A DNA stretch of 64,000 nt from Spodoptera frugiperda (Eukaryota > Arthropoda > Insecta > Lepidoptera > Noctuidae): NCBI RefSeq assembly GCF_023101765.2, contig NC_064227.1, positions 4,783,592-4,847,591 of the forward strand, read 5' to 3'. Under the pieces are notes generated by a model, which worked only from the letters and a program-made list of their open reading frames with translations, had not been told where the DNA came from and made no database searches. Shown here in pieces: positions 10,783 to 21,236 of the stretch. A program made the position numbers and the translations under genes. The number at the start of each line of letters is the position of its first letter. The stretch's first letter is position 1.

Positions 10783-10849
10783 TATAAAACATTGCATTAA
10801 AATAAACTTAACACAATTAAAGAAACAGTCTCATAATGCAGTCTGGTCA

Positions 10850-11365
10850 TCATTCCTTCTTCGCTTCTTCGAGAACATCTTTGCGAACTGGTCCGGTGTG
10901 GGTAATGGGCACTGGTCTCTCACCCTTCACAGACTCAGCCTTCTTCGGAGCCACCACCGTCAGGATGCCATCAGAAGATAGCCTGGACTCAACAGTATCA
11001 GGGTTGCTCTCCTCCGGTAACTTAAACCTCCTCACAAACTTTCTGGACACAAATCCATGCTCGTCCGCCTTTTCCTCATGCTGGCCTTCAACAACAATGT
11101 ATCCATTACTGATCTTCACAGCTATTTCATCTGGAGAAAAGTGCTGGACATCCACGTTGATCTGCCATTTGTCTTTGTCCACTTTGATTGTAGATCCTGA
11201 ACTTTTGGGCCACCAAGGTTGGACTCCAGCGACGATTGGGCTGATTGGGTTTACTGAAGCCGACATTAAGTCATCTGGGGTGACGGTCAGTCCGAAGTTC
11301 TGGTCCAGAAGTCGTCGTGGCCATCTTGGAAGGTCGTAGTCGAAGAAGTAAGGTCTTAGAGACAT
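10850..11365 (-). CDS. small heat shock protein (Hsp20, l(2)efl-like)
   Basis: This intronless gene encodes 171 residues starting MSLRPYFFDYDLPRWPRRLL. The N-terminal arm (1-60) is aromatic-rich. The alpha-crystallin domain (about 62-145) has KVDKDKWQINVDVQHFSPDE, the VEGQHEEK and FVRRFKLPE strands, and the family signature DGILTVVAPKK. A V-P-I tail motif (PVPITHT) resembles the I-x-I anchor used for oligomer assembly. The product is an ATP-independent holdase chaperone in the cytosol. The start is the only ATG in frame after the TATA-driven leader. A TATA box and heat shock element lie upstream, so stress induction is likely. Length and motifs fit the expanded sHSP family of moths. Confidence 0.93.
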   Translation of the reverse strand: MSLRPYFFDYDLPRWPRRLLDQNFGLTVTPDDLMSASVNPISPIVAGVQPWWPKSSGSTIKVDKDKWQINVDVQHFSPDEIAVKISNGYIVVEGQHEEKADEHGFVSRKFVRRFKLPEESNPDTVESRLSSDGILTVVAPKKAESVKGERPVPITHTGPVRKDVLEEAKKE

Positions 11366-11427
11366 TTTTGTTGTGTGTTGTTGTATTCGCGTTTCGTTCT
11401 AGTGTACTGGAAGAGGGGAGTCGACCG

Positions 11428-11440
11428 TTTTATATATATA
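11428..11440 (-). promoter_or_regulatory. TATA box of the first sHSP gene
   Basis: On the coding strand the sequence reads TATATATATAAAA, about 65-75 bp upstream of the ATG. That leaves room for a leader of about 40 bp. Confidence 0.75.
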
Positions 11441-11481
11441 CGCGCGGTGAATCACGTCTGGCACGAGTCTCGGTAGTATTT

Positions 11482-11497
11482 GGAACGAGAAAGTTCC
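11482..11497 (-). promoter_or_regulatory. heat shock element
   Basis: The plus strand holds gGAAc, then aGAAa directly joined to gTTCc (11488-11497), a perfect inverted nGAAn/nTTCn pair. A further unit is spaced one base off, and another gTTCt lies at 11515-11519. It sits about 45 bp upstream of the TATA box, the expected place for heat shock factor binding. Confidence 0.7.
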
Positions 11498-12129
11498 CGA
11501 TGCATACAGCAAATGTTCTATGGAGACTATGGAGTGCAGACTAGCTAAACGCGCGGTTTCTTTCGGATTTTTTTGTTTGTCAAATCGTGTGTTTACTTTT
11601 AGGGCCTTTAATTTCAAAACGTTTGATTAAGCGCTTGTATTATGTGACAGATAGTGCATACAAAATTAAGTTCTTAATTCTTTATCTGGGACATAGTGGC
11701 TATCTAGACATTATATGTCTCACAATGTACCTAAGTATATCAATTAATTTATTGTCAAAGTAAATGATATTAAATCAGGACTTATCAGGATATTAGTAAT
11801 TAGCATGGTAACACATGTAGTTTATGTTAAATCCGAATGTTCAGCATGTAGAGAGGTATATAAGTTATTCCAGCAAAATGCGGGACCACTATTACCTATA
11901 GCAAACTTGTTTTTGTGTTCTACGACTTAAAAAGGATATATTTATGTACTCATGTGTAATTTAAATAACCTCTGAACTATGCACATATGATTGATTGAGC
12001 TGACGGTAATTGCAATCGGTACACCTAACTAATATCTGCTTTAGAAGGAAATATCAAGTTTTCTACCAACCTACTTACTGACATACTCAAAGGCAAATTG
12101 ATTGATCCTCCTAGGGAATTATGTTGCCC

Positions 12130-12280
12130 CAATCCAGAGCTGCGGATAGCCTGACAGGTTACCGGGGTTCCGGCTCAAAGCAGGAGAAGGAACGGGGTGG
12201 TCAGTAAGAGTCTGACATTCCCTCTCGTCTCACCAAAGGCGGGAGTCATTGGATGATTTTCCCCTCTCAAAAAAGGTAAA
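12130..12280 (+). repeat. SINE family B copy with A-run
   Basis: It starts 'ccagagctgcggatagcctg', runs through 'aaggaacggggtggtcagta' and 'ctgacattccctctcgtctc', and ends with 'gatgattttcccctctcaaa'. It is full length compared with its relatives. Confidence 0.8.
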
Positions 12281-12749
12281 TATGTAGAAGTTGGTTTTGA
12301 AGTACGAGTATCTACATAAACCTTTTGAAATCTTCATATCTTTAACGATTTAATGAATGATTATCTGTTGTTTGGTTTATTCGCGTAAGTGATTCAGTAT
12401 TCAGTAATCAAGTTTTACAACCCGGGGTCGTGTGAAAATCATCTATTTTTGGTGATAAACAAAAATATACGAAATCGCAAGGTGTGTATTCTTCACGTTT
12501 GCCAGAAAATGCTAGAAATGAATGAATGGTAAGTGGGTATTATAACGTCACTATGACGTAATACATAAATTATTATGTACTCAGGACCGGATTACACCTA
12601 GACAGCGCCCTAGGGCAGCAACTCATGGTAGGGTTGCAAAGAGGTTGCAAATCATACTGGCTATATTTCTGTTTTTACTGTTAAAAAAATTTTTTTGGCG
12701 CCGCCGTAGTCACTCAATGGGCGCCCCTCTATAACCTGGCGCCCATTTG

Positions 12750-12905
12750 TTAAGGGGGGAAAATCATCAATTTACTTCTCCTGCCCTGGATGAGGCGAGA
12801 GGGAGTGTCAGACTCTTACTGACTAAACAGTTCGTTCATTCTTTTTCCTGCTTTTCGAGCCGGATCCCCGGTAACCCGCTAGGCAGTCCGCAGCTCCGAG
12901 AACCT
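12750..12905 (-). repeat. SINE family B copy
   Basis: In reverse orientation it shows 'gaaaatcatcaatttacttc', 'gggagtgtcagactcttact', 'ttttcgagccggatccccgg' and 'cgctaggcagtccgcagctc'. Confidence 0.8.
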
Positions 12906-13164
12906 GGCGCGAGTCGCGAGTCGCGAGACGCGAGAAATACGGCCCTGTATGTAGGTACCTCCTATTATGACGTAGGGACTACCTACACATTGTAGTGACT
13001 GTCCATCTATATTAGTTTATCGATCCACAATCTATTTTAAGATGGATCGCCTACGAAAAACAAGAGTTGAAAAATTCTTGCGTATGTTTCATTGAATTAT
13101 TTTTAGAACATTTGCGTCAAAAGTTGAACTTTGGAATTGTTGATAGTTTTACTTGAAAACCAAG

Positions 13165-13260
13165 AGTAAGAATAGGGAGGTTTTAGTCAGTAAGTGTCTG
13201 ACACCCTCTCGCCTCGCTCAAGGCTAGAGAAGCCATTAGATGATCTCCCCTCAAAAAAAT
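13165..13260 (+). repeat. SINE family B tail
   Basis: Only the 3' half is present: 'ttagtcagtaagtgtctgac', 'ccctctcgcctcgctcaagg' and 'attagatgatctcccctcaa', followed by an A-run. Confidence 0.7.
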
Positions 13261-13317
13261 TAGGTAGGCACTAATATTGAAATAATAACAGTTATCATTT
13301 TTATTATAAATGTAACG

Positions 13318-13395
13318 CCTGTGGGGTTTTCCGGTGTCCATGTGCGGCGGCGATTGCTTACCATTAGGGGATCCGTCTGCAAGTTTTATTATCAG
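13318..13395 (-). repeat. family C fragment
   Basis: The short piece includes 'tccatgtgcggcggcgattg' and 'cttaccattaggggatccgt', the reverse of the left third of the full copies. Confidence 0.65.
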
Positions 13396-13507
13396 CTTAT
13401 TCAATAAAAAAATCTTTATCAATAGGTAATATAAAGAACAAAAAGACCAAAGTTTTCTTTGCAAAGTCTTCTATAATATCTTTATATTTAGTTCGCAAAT
13501 CTATCCA

Positions 13508-13513
13508 TTTATT
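13508..13513 (-). terminator. AATAAA touching the stop codon of the second sHSP gene
   Basis: On the coding strand the stop and hexamer read TGAAATAAA with no gap. If used, the mRNA would have only a 15-30 base 3' untranslated region. A downstream alternative cannot be excluded. Confidence 0.4.
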
Positions 13514-14047
13514 TCATTCATCGCCGTCGGGCGGGGACTTCGGTTTTCGTGATTTGCATTTAACTTTCGGAAACCCAGTACAGTTGGTCGTGCTTTTTGT
13601 TTCATCATCACATTTTTTAGCGTCTATTTCTTCTTTGTCAGTTACAAACGAGCCGTAGCATATTGGCACGTTAAAAACTTCAGCGGGTGTCGCTGCGTCC
13701 TTATAAGTCCTTGGTACCTCGATTTTTAACGTCCCGTCAGGACTCAATCTACACGTTATTTGCGAAGGGATACACCCTTCAGGCAACTTGAATTTTCTAA
13801 TAAATTGTCTTAAAGCATAACCTTGTTCCGTTTCCTTTTCTTGTTTCCCTTCAATGACCACGTATTCTGGGTGTGCTTTCACTCGAATCTCATCCTTGTT
13901 GTAATTATTCACATTAATACTTAAGTGAAATGAATCCTTGCCGATTCTCACAGTCGGTCTTAAACTTCTATTGTTTTTCATCGAATAGCATAATTTTGAT
14001 TGTAATTGGCTACCCAGAAGGGTTCTTAAAAACATTATCCTGTTCAT
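13514..14047 (-). CDS. small heat shock protein, divergent (alpha-crystallin domain)
   Basis: This intronless frame encodes 177 residues. Residues 1-30 are basic and hydrophobic (MNRIMFLRTLLGSQLQSKLC) and look like a mitochondrial presequence, which is inference. The alpha-crystallin domain (about 33-115) includes SFHLSINVNNYNKDEIRVKA, VVIEGKQEKE, LRQFIRKFKLPEG and the signature LSPDGTLKIEVPR. VFNVPI follows as an I-x-I-like anchor. The tail (140-177) is charged and Lys/Asp-rich, unlike the first sHSP. The two share family features but are far from identical, so they are not a recent duplication. No clear TATA box or heat shock element is seen upstream, so this copy may be developmental rather than heat-induced. 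Confidence 0.9.
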   Translation of the reverse strand: MNRIMFLRTLLGSQLQSKLCYSMKNNRSLRPTVRIGKDSFHLSINVNNYNKDEIRVKAHPEYVVIEGKQEKETEQGYALRQFIRKFKLPEGCIPSQITCRLSPDGTLKIEVPRTYKDAATPAEVFNVPICYGSFVTDKEEIDAKKCDDETKSTTNCTGFPKVKCKSRKPKSPPDGDE

Positions 14048-15112
14048 TTAAGCCATTTTTTGGTTAATTTTGGTTTTATTTACTGGAATTTTGGGTTGAC
14101 TGTCGTGGTTGACATTGTTAATTTGACATCTGTTGATATTGTCCATCAGCTGGGCTGTGTTATTATCTATAGGTTGTCTATTGATGGTAAGAAAAAACAG
14201 AATAGGTTGGTATCTAAATCTAAGTGCCCAGATAAGTATACCTACATACTTATTGGTTCACACTTCTTGAAACTTGAAACAAGACACACGCCGTCGAACA
14301 ATAGCATTTATTATTGACCTGTGAACATTGTACGATAACATGTAATAATAAATTAGTAGTGGAAGGTATTTGGATACATAAAAATACAAAGAAACAATAT
14401 TTACTGCATACAGCGACATCTAGCGGGGAGTAGCAACACGCAGTTTGAGCGGTAAACGCGCTCTTTTTTTAAATTTGTCGAGTGGCAAGTTAGTGGAAGC
14501 ATTTCAATTTTATATGTAGCTTCATTGTATCACACATTATATGCTTGATGACACATTTTAGTAAAAATAACTACTTAAAATATTACTTATTAGGATTACA
14601 GATATGTGTAAGCACTTAAGCAGATGTGTTATACAAATAATTCCCTAGTTTTAGATCTGTAGATCTGTACGGGGATTCTAGTCTCATAAATATGTGCAAG
14701 GCCACGGGTAATTAATAAAAAGTCGAACTTCTAAATATTGGTATATTTTCAAAAATATTGTATTACATGACTTGCTTATCTATTTACAAAAATAAAAACA
14801 AATTAATAATAAATCAGTTATACAACCGCCAATGCTTCGCTACGATAAAATAAAAAGTAAAACATTACCAAACATCTTGACGGAAACTTACTAATTATAT
14901 ATTTACAAAATACCAAGACCGATTACAATCTTGAGATCCCAACATTTATTTTGAAAAATAATTTTGATTCTTTCATTTTGTAATATGTATAGTGCAGTGC
15001 GTTTTTAAATAGGAAAATAATTTCTCGTCATCTCATATAGTTACCTAAATAGCTATAATTTTGTAGATTTTTATCCGGTATACACAATTACATTTAACAT
15101 AATAAATATTTT

Positions 15113-15208
15113 GTATAAAGAGGCATTAGTTGATAACATAATCGTTATTTTTCCCCGTAAAGTACATAATATCAGAGTTGTATATGATCTAATGCCTCTT
15201 TTTACATA
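15113..15208. repeat. small hairpin element
   Basis: The ends 'ataaagaggcattag' and 'ctaatgcctcttttt' are inverted copies about 95 bp apart. It is probably a tiny non-autonomous DNA element. Confidence 0.55.
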
Positions 15209-16132
15209 GTTAAGCCCCATTTAATATAAAAAGCGTACATATATACTATGTAAAAGCGGTCTGAGCTTGTATTTAACGTTTATTAATATAAATTTCGACC
15301 TCCAATAAGGAGTTTTGTACCTACCAAGATTGGTGTAAGTTTGGTTACCATTTTTACTAAATAAAGCACACGATGTAAGCTAAAAAGGGGGTGTTTGATC
15401 GTCATACTATGCTAAAATCTGTGATAGAACCTTTTCATATTGAGCAAGATAGATATATAGATTATATTCTTGCTATCTCAATTGCTTGTTACTGCTATCT
15501 CTTTCCAACCAATTTTAGAAGATATACAAATAGCAACTAAGTTTTAGTCACATATTTCCATCTCTTTTTAATGTGATTAGAGTGAAAAAGACAGCAATAC
15601 CAAACACTATCGCTATTTTATTGAGCTTCAAACAGTTTTTGAGACTGCTTTAGTAAAAAACATGTTCATATCAACACTACTACTAAAGTGCACATTGGCT
15701 AATACATAATGTATTTCTAAACAAACAATTTACACACAGAAGTTATATTTAAAAAGGTCCTCGCTTACCCCAATCTCAGTACATCCAAATATTACTAGCC
15801 TACCTTACTATCTACGTTTTGTTTATAAAAAAATTGTAGTAACATTCCTACTGTTCATTTATATAAAAAAGCTAATAAAAAAACACGCCGTCTTCAGTCG
15901 CTCCTTAGGACTTGCACGTAATCCTTAAAAAACTGATGATTAAAATTAAAAATTGAACACAATATTAAAAGAGATCACTTCGCGGTGAGTTTACGTATGA
16001 TTTCCAACCCTTTCATATATGTCAGAAAGTTTAATTTGCAATGACATTACTGAAAAAATACTGTTAACGAAAAAACTGTTTATAATACTTATAAATACAA
16101 AATTAAATGAATCAGTCATTAGTTACGTAAGA

Positions 16133-16496
16133 ATATAGGGTGACTGGTAATTAGTGAACGATATTTAAACATGTGATTGTACTCATGATTACAAACAACT
16201 TTCCCAAAGTAACTGTTTTTGTATACTCATTAGTTTTATTTTTATCACAATAAGATAATTTTCAAAGTTAAGTTTCAAAATGCGAGTACCTAGTTACTAG
16301 ATTTTCGATAGAGCGGGCACGTCGCTAACAGCTGAACATGCGAAAGCACGCGCGCTCGAAATTTAGTTGTTTTGTTATTATGATAAAAATAAAACGAATG
16401 AGTATACAATAAAAGTTCCTATGGGAAATCTGTTTGTAATCATGAGTACAATTACGTGTTTAAATATCGTTCACTAATTACCAGTCCCCCCTATAT
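16133..16496. mobile_element. MITE with terminal inverted repeats of about 60 bp
   Basis: The left end 'gactggtaattagtgaacga' continues for about 60 bp. The right end is its reverse complement, finishing 'cgttcactaattaccagtcc'. The interior is non-coding with a GC-rich 'gcgaaagcacgcgcgctcga'. The 6812-7110 element is a partial relative. Confidence 0.8.
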
Positions 16497-18404
16497 AACT
16501 AAAATCCCTTCACCCGTTAGTTTAAAACAATAATTTCGGTATCATAGCCTTTTTAAACGTTTACGAATAATAGTTAGAAACTTAAACATTAGAATGTTTT
16601 GGAATACGATGCAAGTCCCTTATACACGGTACTTATAATCAGAAATGGTTCCATATGTGTTTTATTTAATGAGATATGTATTAATGAATTATGGGGTTTT
16701 GAGATTCTACGTCTAATGGTATGGAATGCGAACGATGAAATGATTTATTAAAGCTGTAGAATAATGTAGACCTACCATGTTATTATGTATTTAATCATAA
16801 TACTGAATTATTAAATCAACAGGGTCGTATTAGACTTGACATAATATTATGTCTTGATTCAGTTAATAAACCCTGAAAAATAATAATGGTTAACGCTGTC
16901 TAATGAACAATTAAAACTCTATTGTATTGAAATATATAACGTCCCACTTTTCTATCACTAAAGGAGGTAAGCAGAGGTGTATACAACTACGATACAACGT
17001 ACAATGTTAATTTATTTTACACAGCTAACATTAATAGGCCCTGAAAAGTTAATGGAAAGCTGTACACACGTGGAACCACTCCTGAATCGGTCACTCAGTC
17101 ATCCGAATGATCGGTAACATCCATCATCTTTCTCTTTCTATTGATATCAGTGGACGACACATGCTGCTTGTATGTTCATTGCGTTTTACCAAAAATAATA
17201 TACAAAAAGGAAAATATTATATAAAATAAAAGATTTTCATGAGTAATTATTGTGAATATTTGGTAGAAAAATTAAAAAAACTCTGCAAAGTGTCTCTGAA
17301 TGTTTACTAAATAAGCAAGCTAAATGGTTTATATTTTCCAGAAGAAAATATAGGTAAAGGTTTAATGCCTTGAATAGGTAAAAGAATTAAATAAGTATGG
17401 TCTGAGCTCATCTCACACTTATAATAAAGCATGCATATAGGTATAACGATTGATTGTCGATTTCAATATAAATTATATTGTAAAATAATCGTAACAAAAA
17501 CTACACTAAACTACTAAAAGTAACTTTTAAAAAATAAATACGTATAAAAAAAACTACCACAATAGACAAACGAAGAAAGAAAATTCGAAAATTTTGTACA
17601 ATATCAGGCGAAGCTGGTGTTACCCTATGAAGGGCACAAAAACCTACCAAAATTTGGTAATTTAGTGTTACCATTAACAAAAAATTTAAAAAGAATGGTA
17701 AAATCGAAATGAACATAGAAGCTGTGTTCACAAATATTTCACATTCAACATCAACATTGTATATTTTGTTTAGCTCATACAAAATCTAGATATACCACTT
17801 AGACTAAGTTACAAATATGTCGACAGTCATACGGTGCGGAACGAAGCACTTTCACCTAATCATACTGCTTCAATATTAAGCCGTTGGTAGCGAAACTTTA
17901 TTGACATTTTGTTTTTAAATATATGTAAAATTATGATACGTTTTGGGGTTATTTATCCACTATTATTAGTACAAACGGGTGGTATTATTAGCACAGATGT
18001 ACTTCTGATATACCCACTGTTTTTTTTATCAAATTGTACTAAGCGATGAGTTTTATAAATGAAAAGGTTATCATTACACCAATCCATACTCAAGGTTTAG
18101 GGTGAATAACTAATAATTTAACTAGCTAGAGTTGTGCTAAAATGAGTCCTATACAATAATACCAGCAAAGTTTCGTCAACCAATGACATAATATCGATTA
18201 AAATGAAATAGAAATATGGTAAAAACATCGAAAATGATTACTTATGAGGTGTTGTGACTTATTTGTGTTAGTTTTACATGGAATAACTAGTCTATAAGGG
18301 GACTTGGGTGAGATTTACTAGATATTTTTTTAAGTATGGAGTCAAATATCAATAATGTAGATAGATTTTCGTTTCGAATGGGAAAAAAATTACGGATTTA
18401 TAAA

Positions 18405-18545
18405 CTGTGTCCTTAGTACGATTTTGAAACGAGACCGCGTTCGGCGCTCTTATTGGTTGGTTCAAATGAACTAACCAGTCAGAGCACCGAACGCGGTCTC
18501 GTTTCGATCTCTCGAAAACAAATACTAAGCCCTCTGTATTACTTC
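18405..18545. mobile_element. foldback MITE copy
   Basis: The arms 'acgagaccgcgttcggcgct'-type and 'agcaccgaacgcggtctcgt' are inverted around a short loop. Outer ends carry a CCTTAGTAC/TACTAAG-type word. Relatives lie at 23455, 31806, 35485, 46950 and 55730. Confidence 0.75.
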
Positions 18546-20409
18546 CAGGTCTTACTGAGTTGGAACTGTTATACCACCTAAAAACAACACAAGTTCTACA
18601 GAAAATAAGCACATTGTCTGCTGTAACACATACACATGAATATTTCACACACACGATACAACACGTCACACAGTTACACCTCACTCGTATTTAAAAATTT
18701 GTGCTAATTTGGGGTACCATCATTTTGGCCTCGCAATGTCATTGGAAGGTTTTTACAAAACCATTTTGTTTTCTATCAAAAGTAACTTAAAACCGTTAAA
18801 AATGCATTTAAATATGGCCTCCTATTTTTAATTTAAACAAATAAATACGTAGTTTCCACTTCACATTTATGCCTTGACATTTTTTTTTTATTTCTTATAC
18901 ACCTCTTTGGACACGATTTCAATTTGGTACGATTTATACCAAAAATAATAATAATAAAATTACAATTATTAATAATAATTATATAAAATAATACGGTAAT
19001 ATTGTTATAACGACAGATCTATCACTAGGGGCGTGTGTAGAGTTGTAGCAAATATAAGATTTCTGAACCATTCTTTTTTTATTGTACACAAGGGAATTTA
19101 AACTCCAAATACTAATAGCATAAAGACCAAATTCACATGACTTGAACAGTTACGCCTTATAATCTTGGTTTTGGACTTAATGCCCTTAGAAATACAGTTT
19201 AAATTCACTTGTCACAATTATACTTATTGTACCAAATGTACTTCCAATTGCTATCTTAAAATATCAAGACGAAATAATTCAGAAAACTTATTATTTTTAT
19301 TACGATTGCAAGTTTCGATTCGTTTTTTAATGTCATGAAAAAAATAACCGTAACTTTTCAGCGTAAATTAGACGAAGCTGAAGCTTTTATAGTAAACCTA
19401 TCTACTAAGTATGTTTCGAAATTATACTGAGATACAAAAAATGGTAGTGATGATCATTTGTACATACATAATATTACATTTGTAGAGCAATAACGTAGAA
19501 AAATGTGTATTTTTTGATGAACAGAAGATAAAATGATTTAATTGAATTAACGTTACTATGCGTATGCGTCGATTAGATTAATCTTGCTTATAATATATGT
19601 GGTTTCTGTACATCATCCTAAGGTTGACTGTTAGAGAATGCCAAATTGGCATTAAATCCACCTTCGTATGATTGTAAAATAAATAAGTAATGAAACAGCT
19701 TTCTGTTTATATTTATATCTTTATATAATACTTACGTAATTAAACCGACCGTTTAGTAAATAAATACTTTGGCCCCCGATATAAGATTTCGGCAATTTTC
19801 GCAGTGATTTAATATAATTTTTAATAAGTTAATATTTTAAGGACCTGTTTCACAATGTTTGGATAGCTGTTATGTCCCAGAATAATTAAATTTTAATTGA
19901 AAACGTGATTTATATGAACTATCAATCATATAAATTTATCGGGTACTTATATGAAGGTGATGAAACAAAACAAGAGCAAAAACGATGATAATTTAAGTTT
20001 TATAAAAGCAAGACAATGTATAACCGAAGCATGTTCATAGTAACGTTTATTCAATTTGAACCTTAGTTTCATTAGCATAGAAGTTATTATATGAAAATAA
20101 ATACCATCACTCATTCATGGTACAGCGTCAAGATGTTTAAAACTTCAAAACCCTTATACGAATCTACTCCAAAATTGTGCGTTAATTTAGCTCCCTCTCT
20201 CTTCCATTTAAATTCGACATTTCGTTTTATTTTCATATAATAATAACCATGCTAACGAAACTTCGATAATAAAATAATATATAAATTCGTTTACAAGATA
20301 AACTTGTCCAAAATTTATAAAAAGCACCTACGGTGAGCAGTGTAGGGTTAAAGTCAAACTATGTCCAATAAAAACTTAATATTAGACATGTCAATAACCT
20401 TCCACAAGT

Positions 20410-20502
20410 TATAACGACGGTTGATCAATCATAAATTTCATAATACATGTGATTGATCAATCCTTCTTATACAAATGAATGATTGATCAATCGTCGTTAG
20501 AC
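20410..20502. repeat. small inverted repeat with TTGATCAA
   Basis: The ends 'aacgacggttgatcaatca' and 'tgattgatcaatcgtcgtt' are inverted copies, and the core TGATTGATCAATC recurs in the loop. It is non-coding. Confidence 0.65.
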
Positions 20503-21164
20503 ATTTCTGTAAATTAAACAAAAAGAAGTAAAACACCAAATATACAAAATGTATACTTAAAAATTAGTCTTAAAATTGTATGTATTGTTCGATAGTCCGC
20601 TGGGTGGCGCGGGGGAGATTGTACCATATTGAACATATGGTTATAGGCCTTAAAGTCCATGCCGTTTATAAAATACAAAGACACTTTGAATACGCAAAGC
20701 GTCTGACAACGTATCGGCGTACATTCAATGATAATATCTACAATTAGAGCTCTTTTATATACAAGAACACGGAATGCCTAAACTAAAAGTAGAAATTTCA
20801 GTAGCCTCTTTTAGTATTATCATCAATACTGAAAATCAAATATCCTCTTCATAAATGTTTCAAATGAACTTGTCATCTTACTGCCGTACTCAGAGACATT
20901 CAATGATAACTTAAACTATTCCTTAATAACGATTTTATATCGAAAAACAATTGCTAAGGACTGGGTTAAGTAACCATTAAACCGGCGGATAGACTTTAAA
21001 AAGCTAGTTTTTTTTTTTTATACATATATAAAAGAGCTCTATAAACTAGGCAGTGCCGGGGTAAAAAGGTCGGTTTTTAATTATTCACAGGACCTTTAAA
21101 AGGCGGAGTCCTAAGGGTCAACTTAGAACGGTACTAGATTTAGGGGGTAGGGGGTAGGGGTTGC

Positions 21165-21236
21165 TTAACTGTCCTCTAGTAGATTGTGTAGCTCCGCGTA
21201 GTTGAGTATGGCACGGTACAGGAATTCGTATTGTAA
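21165..21236 (-). CDS. Ptp69D: Ptp69D exon 26: C-terminus
   Basis: It encodes LQYEFLYRAILNYAELHNLL, then EDS and TAA. QYEFLYRAI is the standard closing helix of a PTP domain, so the reading frame end is secure. Confidence 0.94.
   Translation of the reverse strand, partial: LQYEFLYRAILNYAELHNLLEDS

Larger units (their letters stand above)
11540..13490. other. intergenic DNA between the two sHSP genes
   Basis: No gene is seen. It contains SINE family B copies at 12130-12280 (+), 12750-12905 (-) and 13165-13260 (+), and a family C fragment at 13318-13395 (-). The rest is AT-rich and unassigned. Confidence 0.6.
14060..21160. other. 7-kb stretch without coding exons, possible long Ptp69D 3' UTR
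   Basis: It lies directly downstream of the Ptp69D stop codon (that gene runs leftward). It has far fewer dispersed repeats than the rest of the window: a MITE at 16133-16496, a foldback at 18405-18540, and short hairpins at 15113-15208 and 20410-20502. Many TTATT-type words could be polyadenylation signals on the minus strand, none decisive. It may be partly 3' UTR, but only transcript data can say. Confidence 0.4.

Noticed and set aside
10836..11339. 167-residue plus frame antisense to the first sHSP gene
   Set aside because: It has no family features. The minus frame has a clear alpha-crystallin domain, TATA box and polyadenylation signal.
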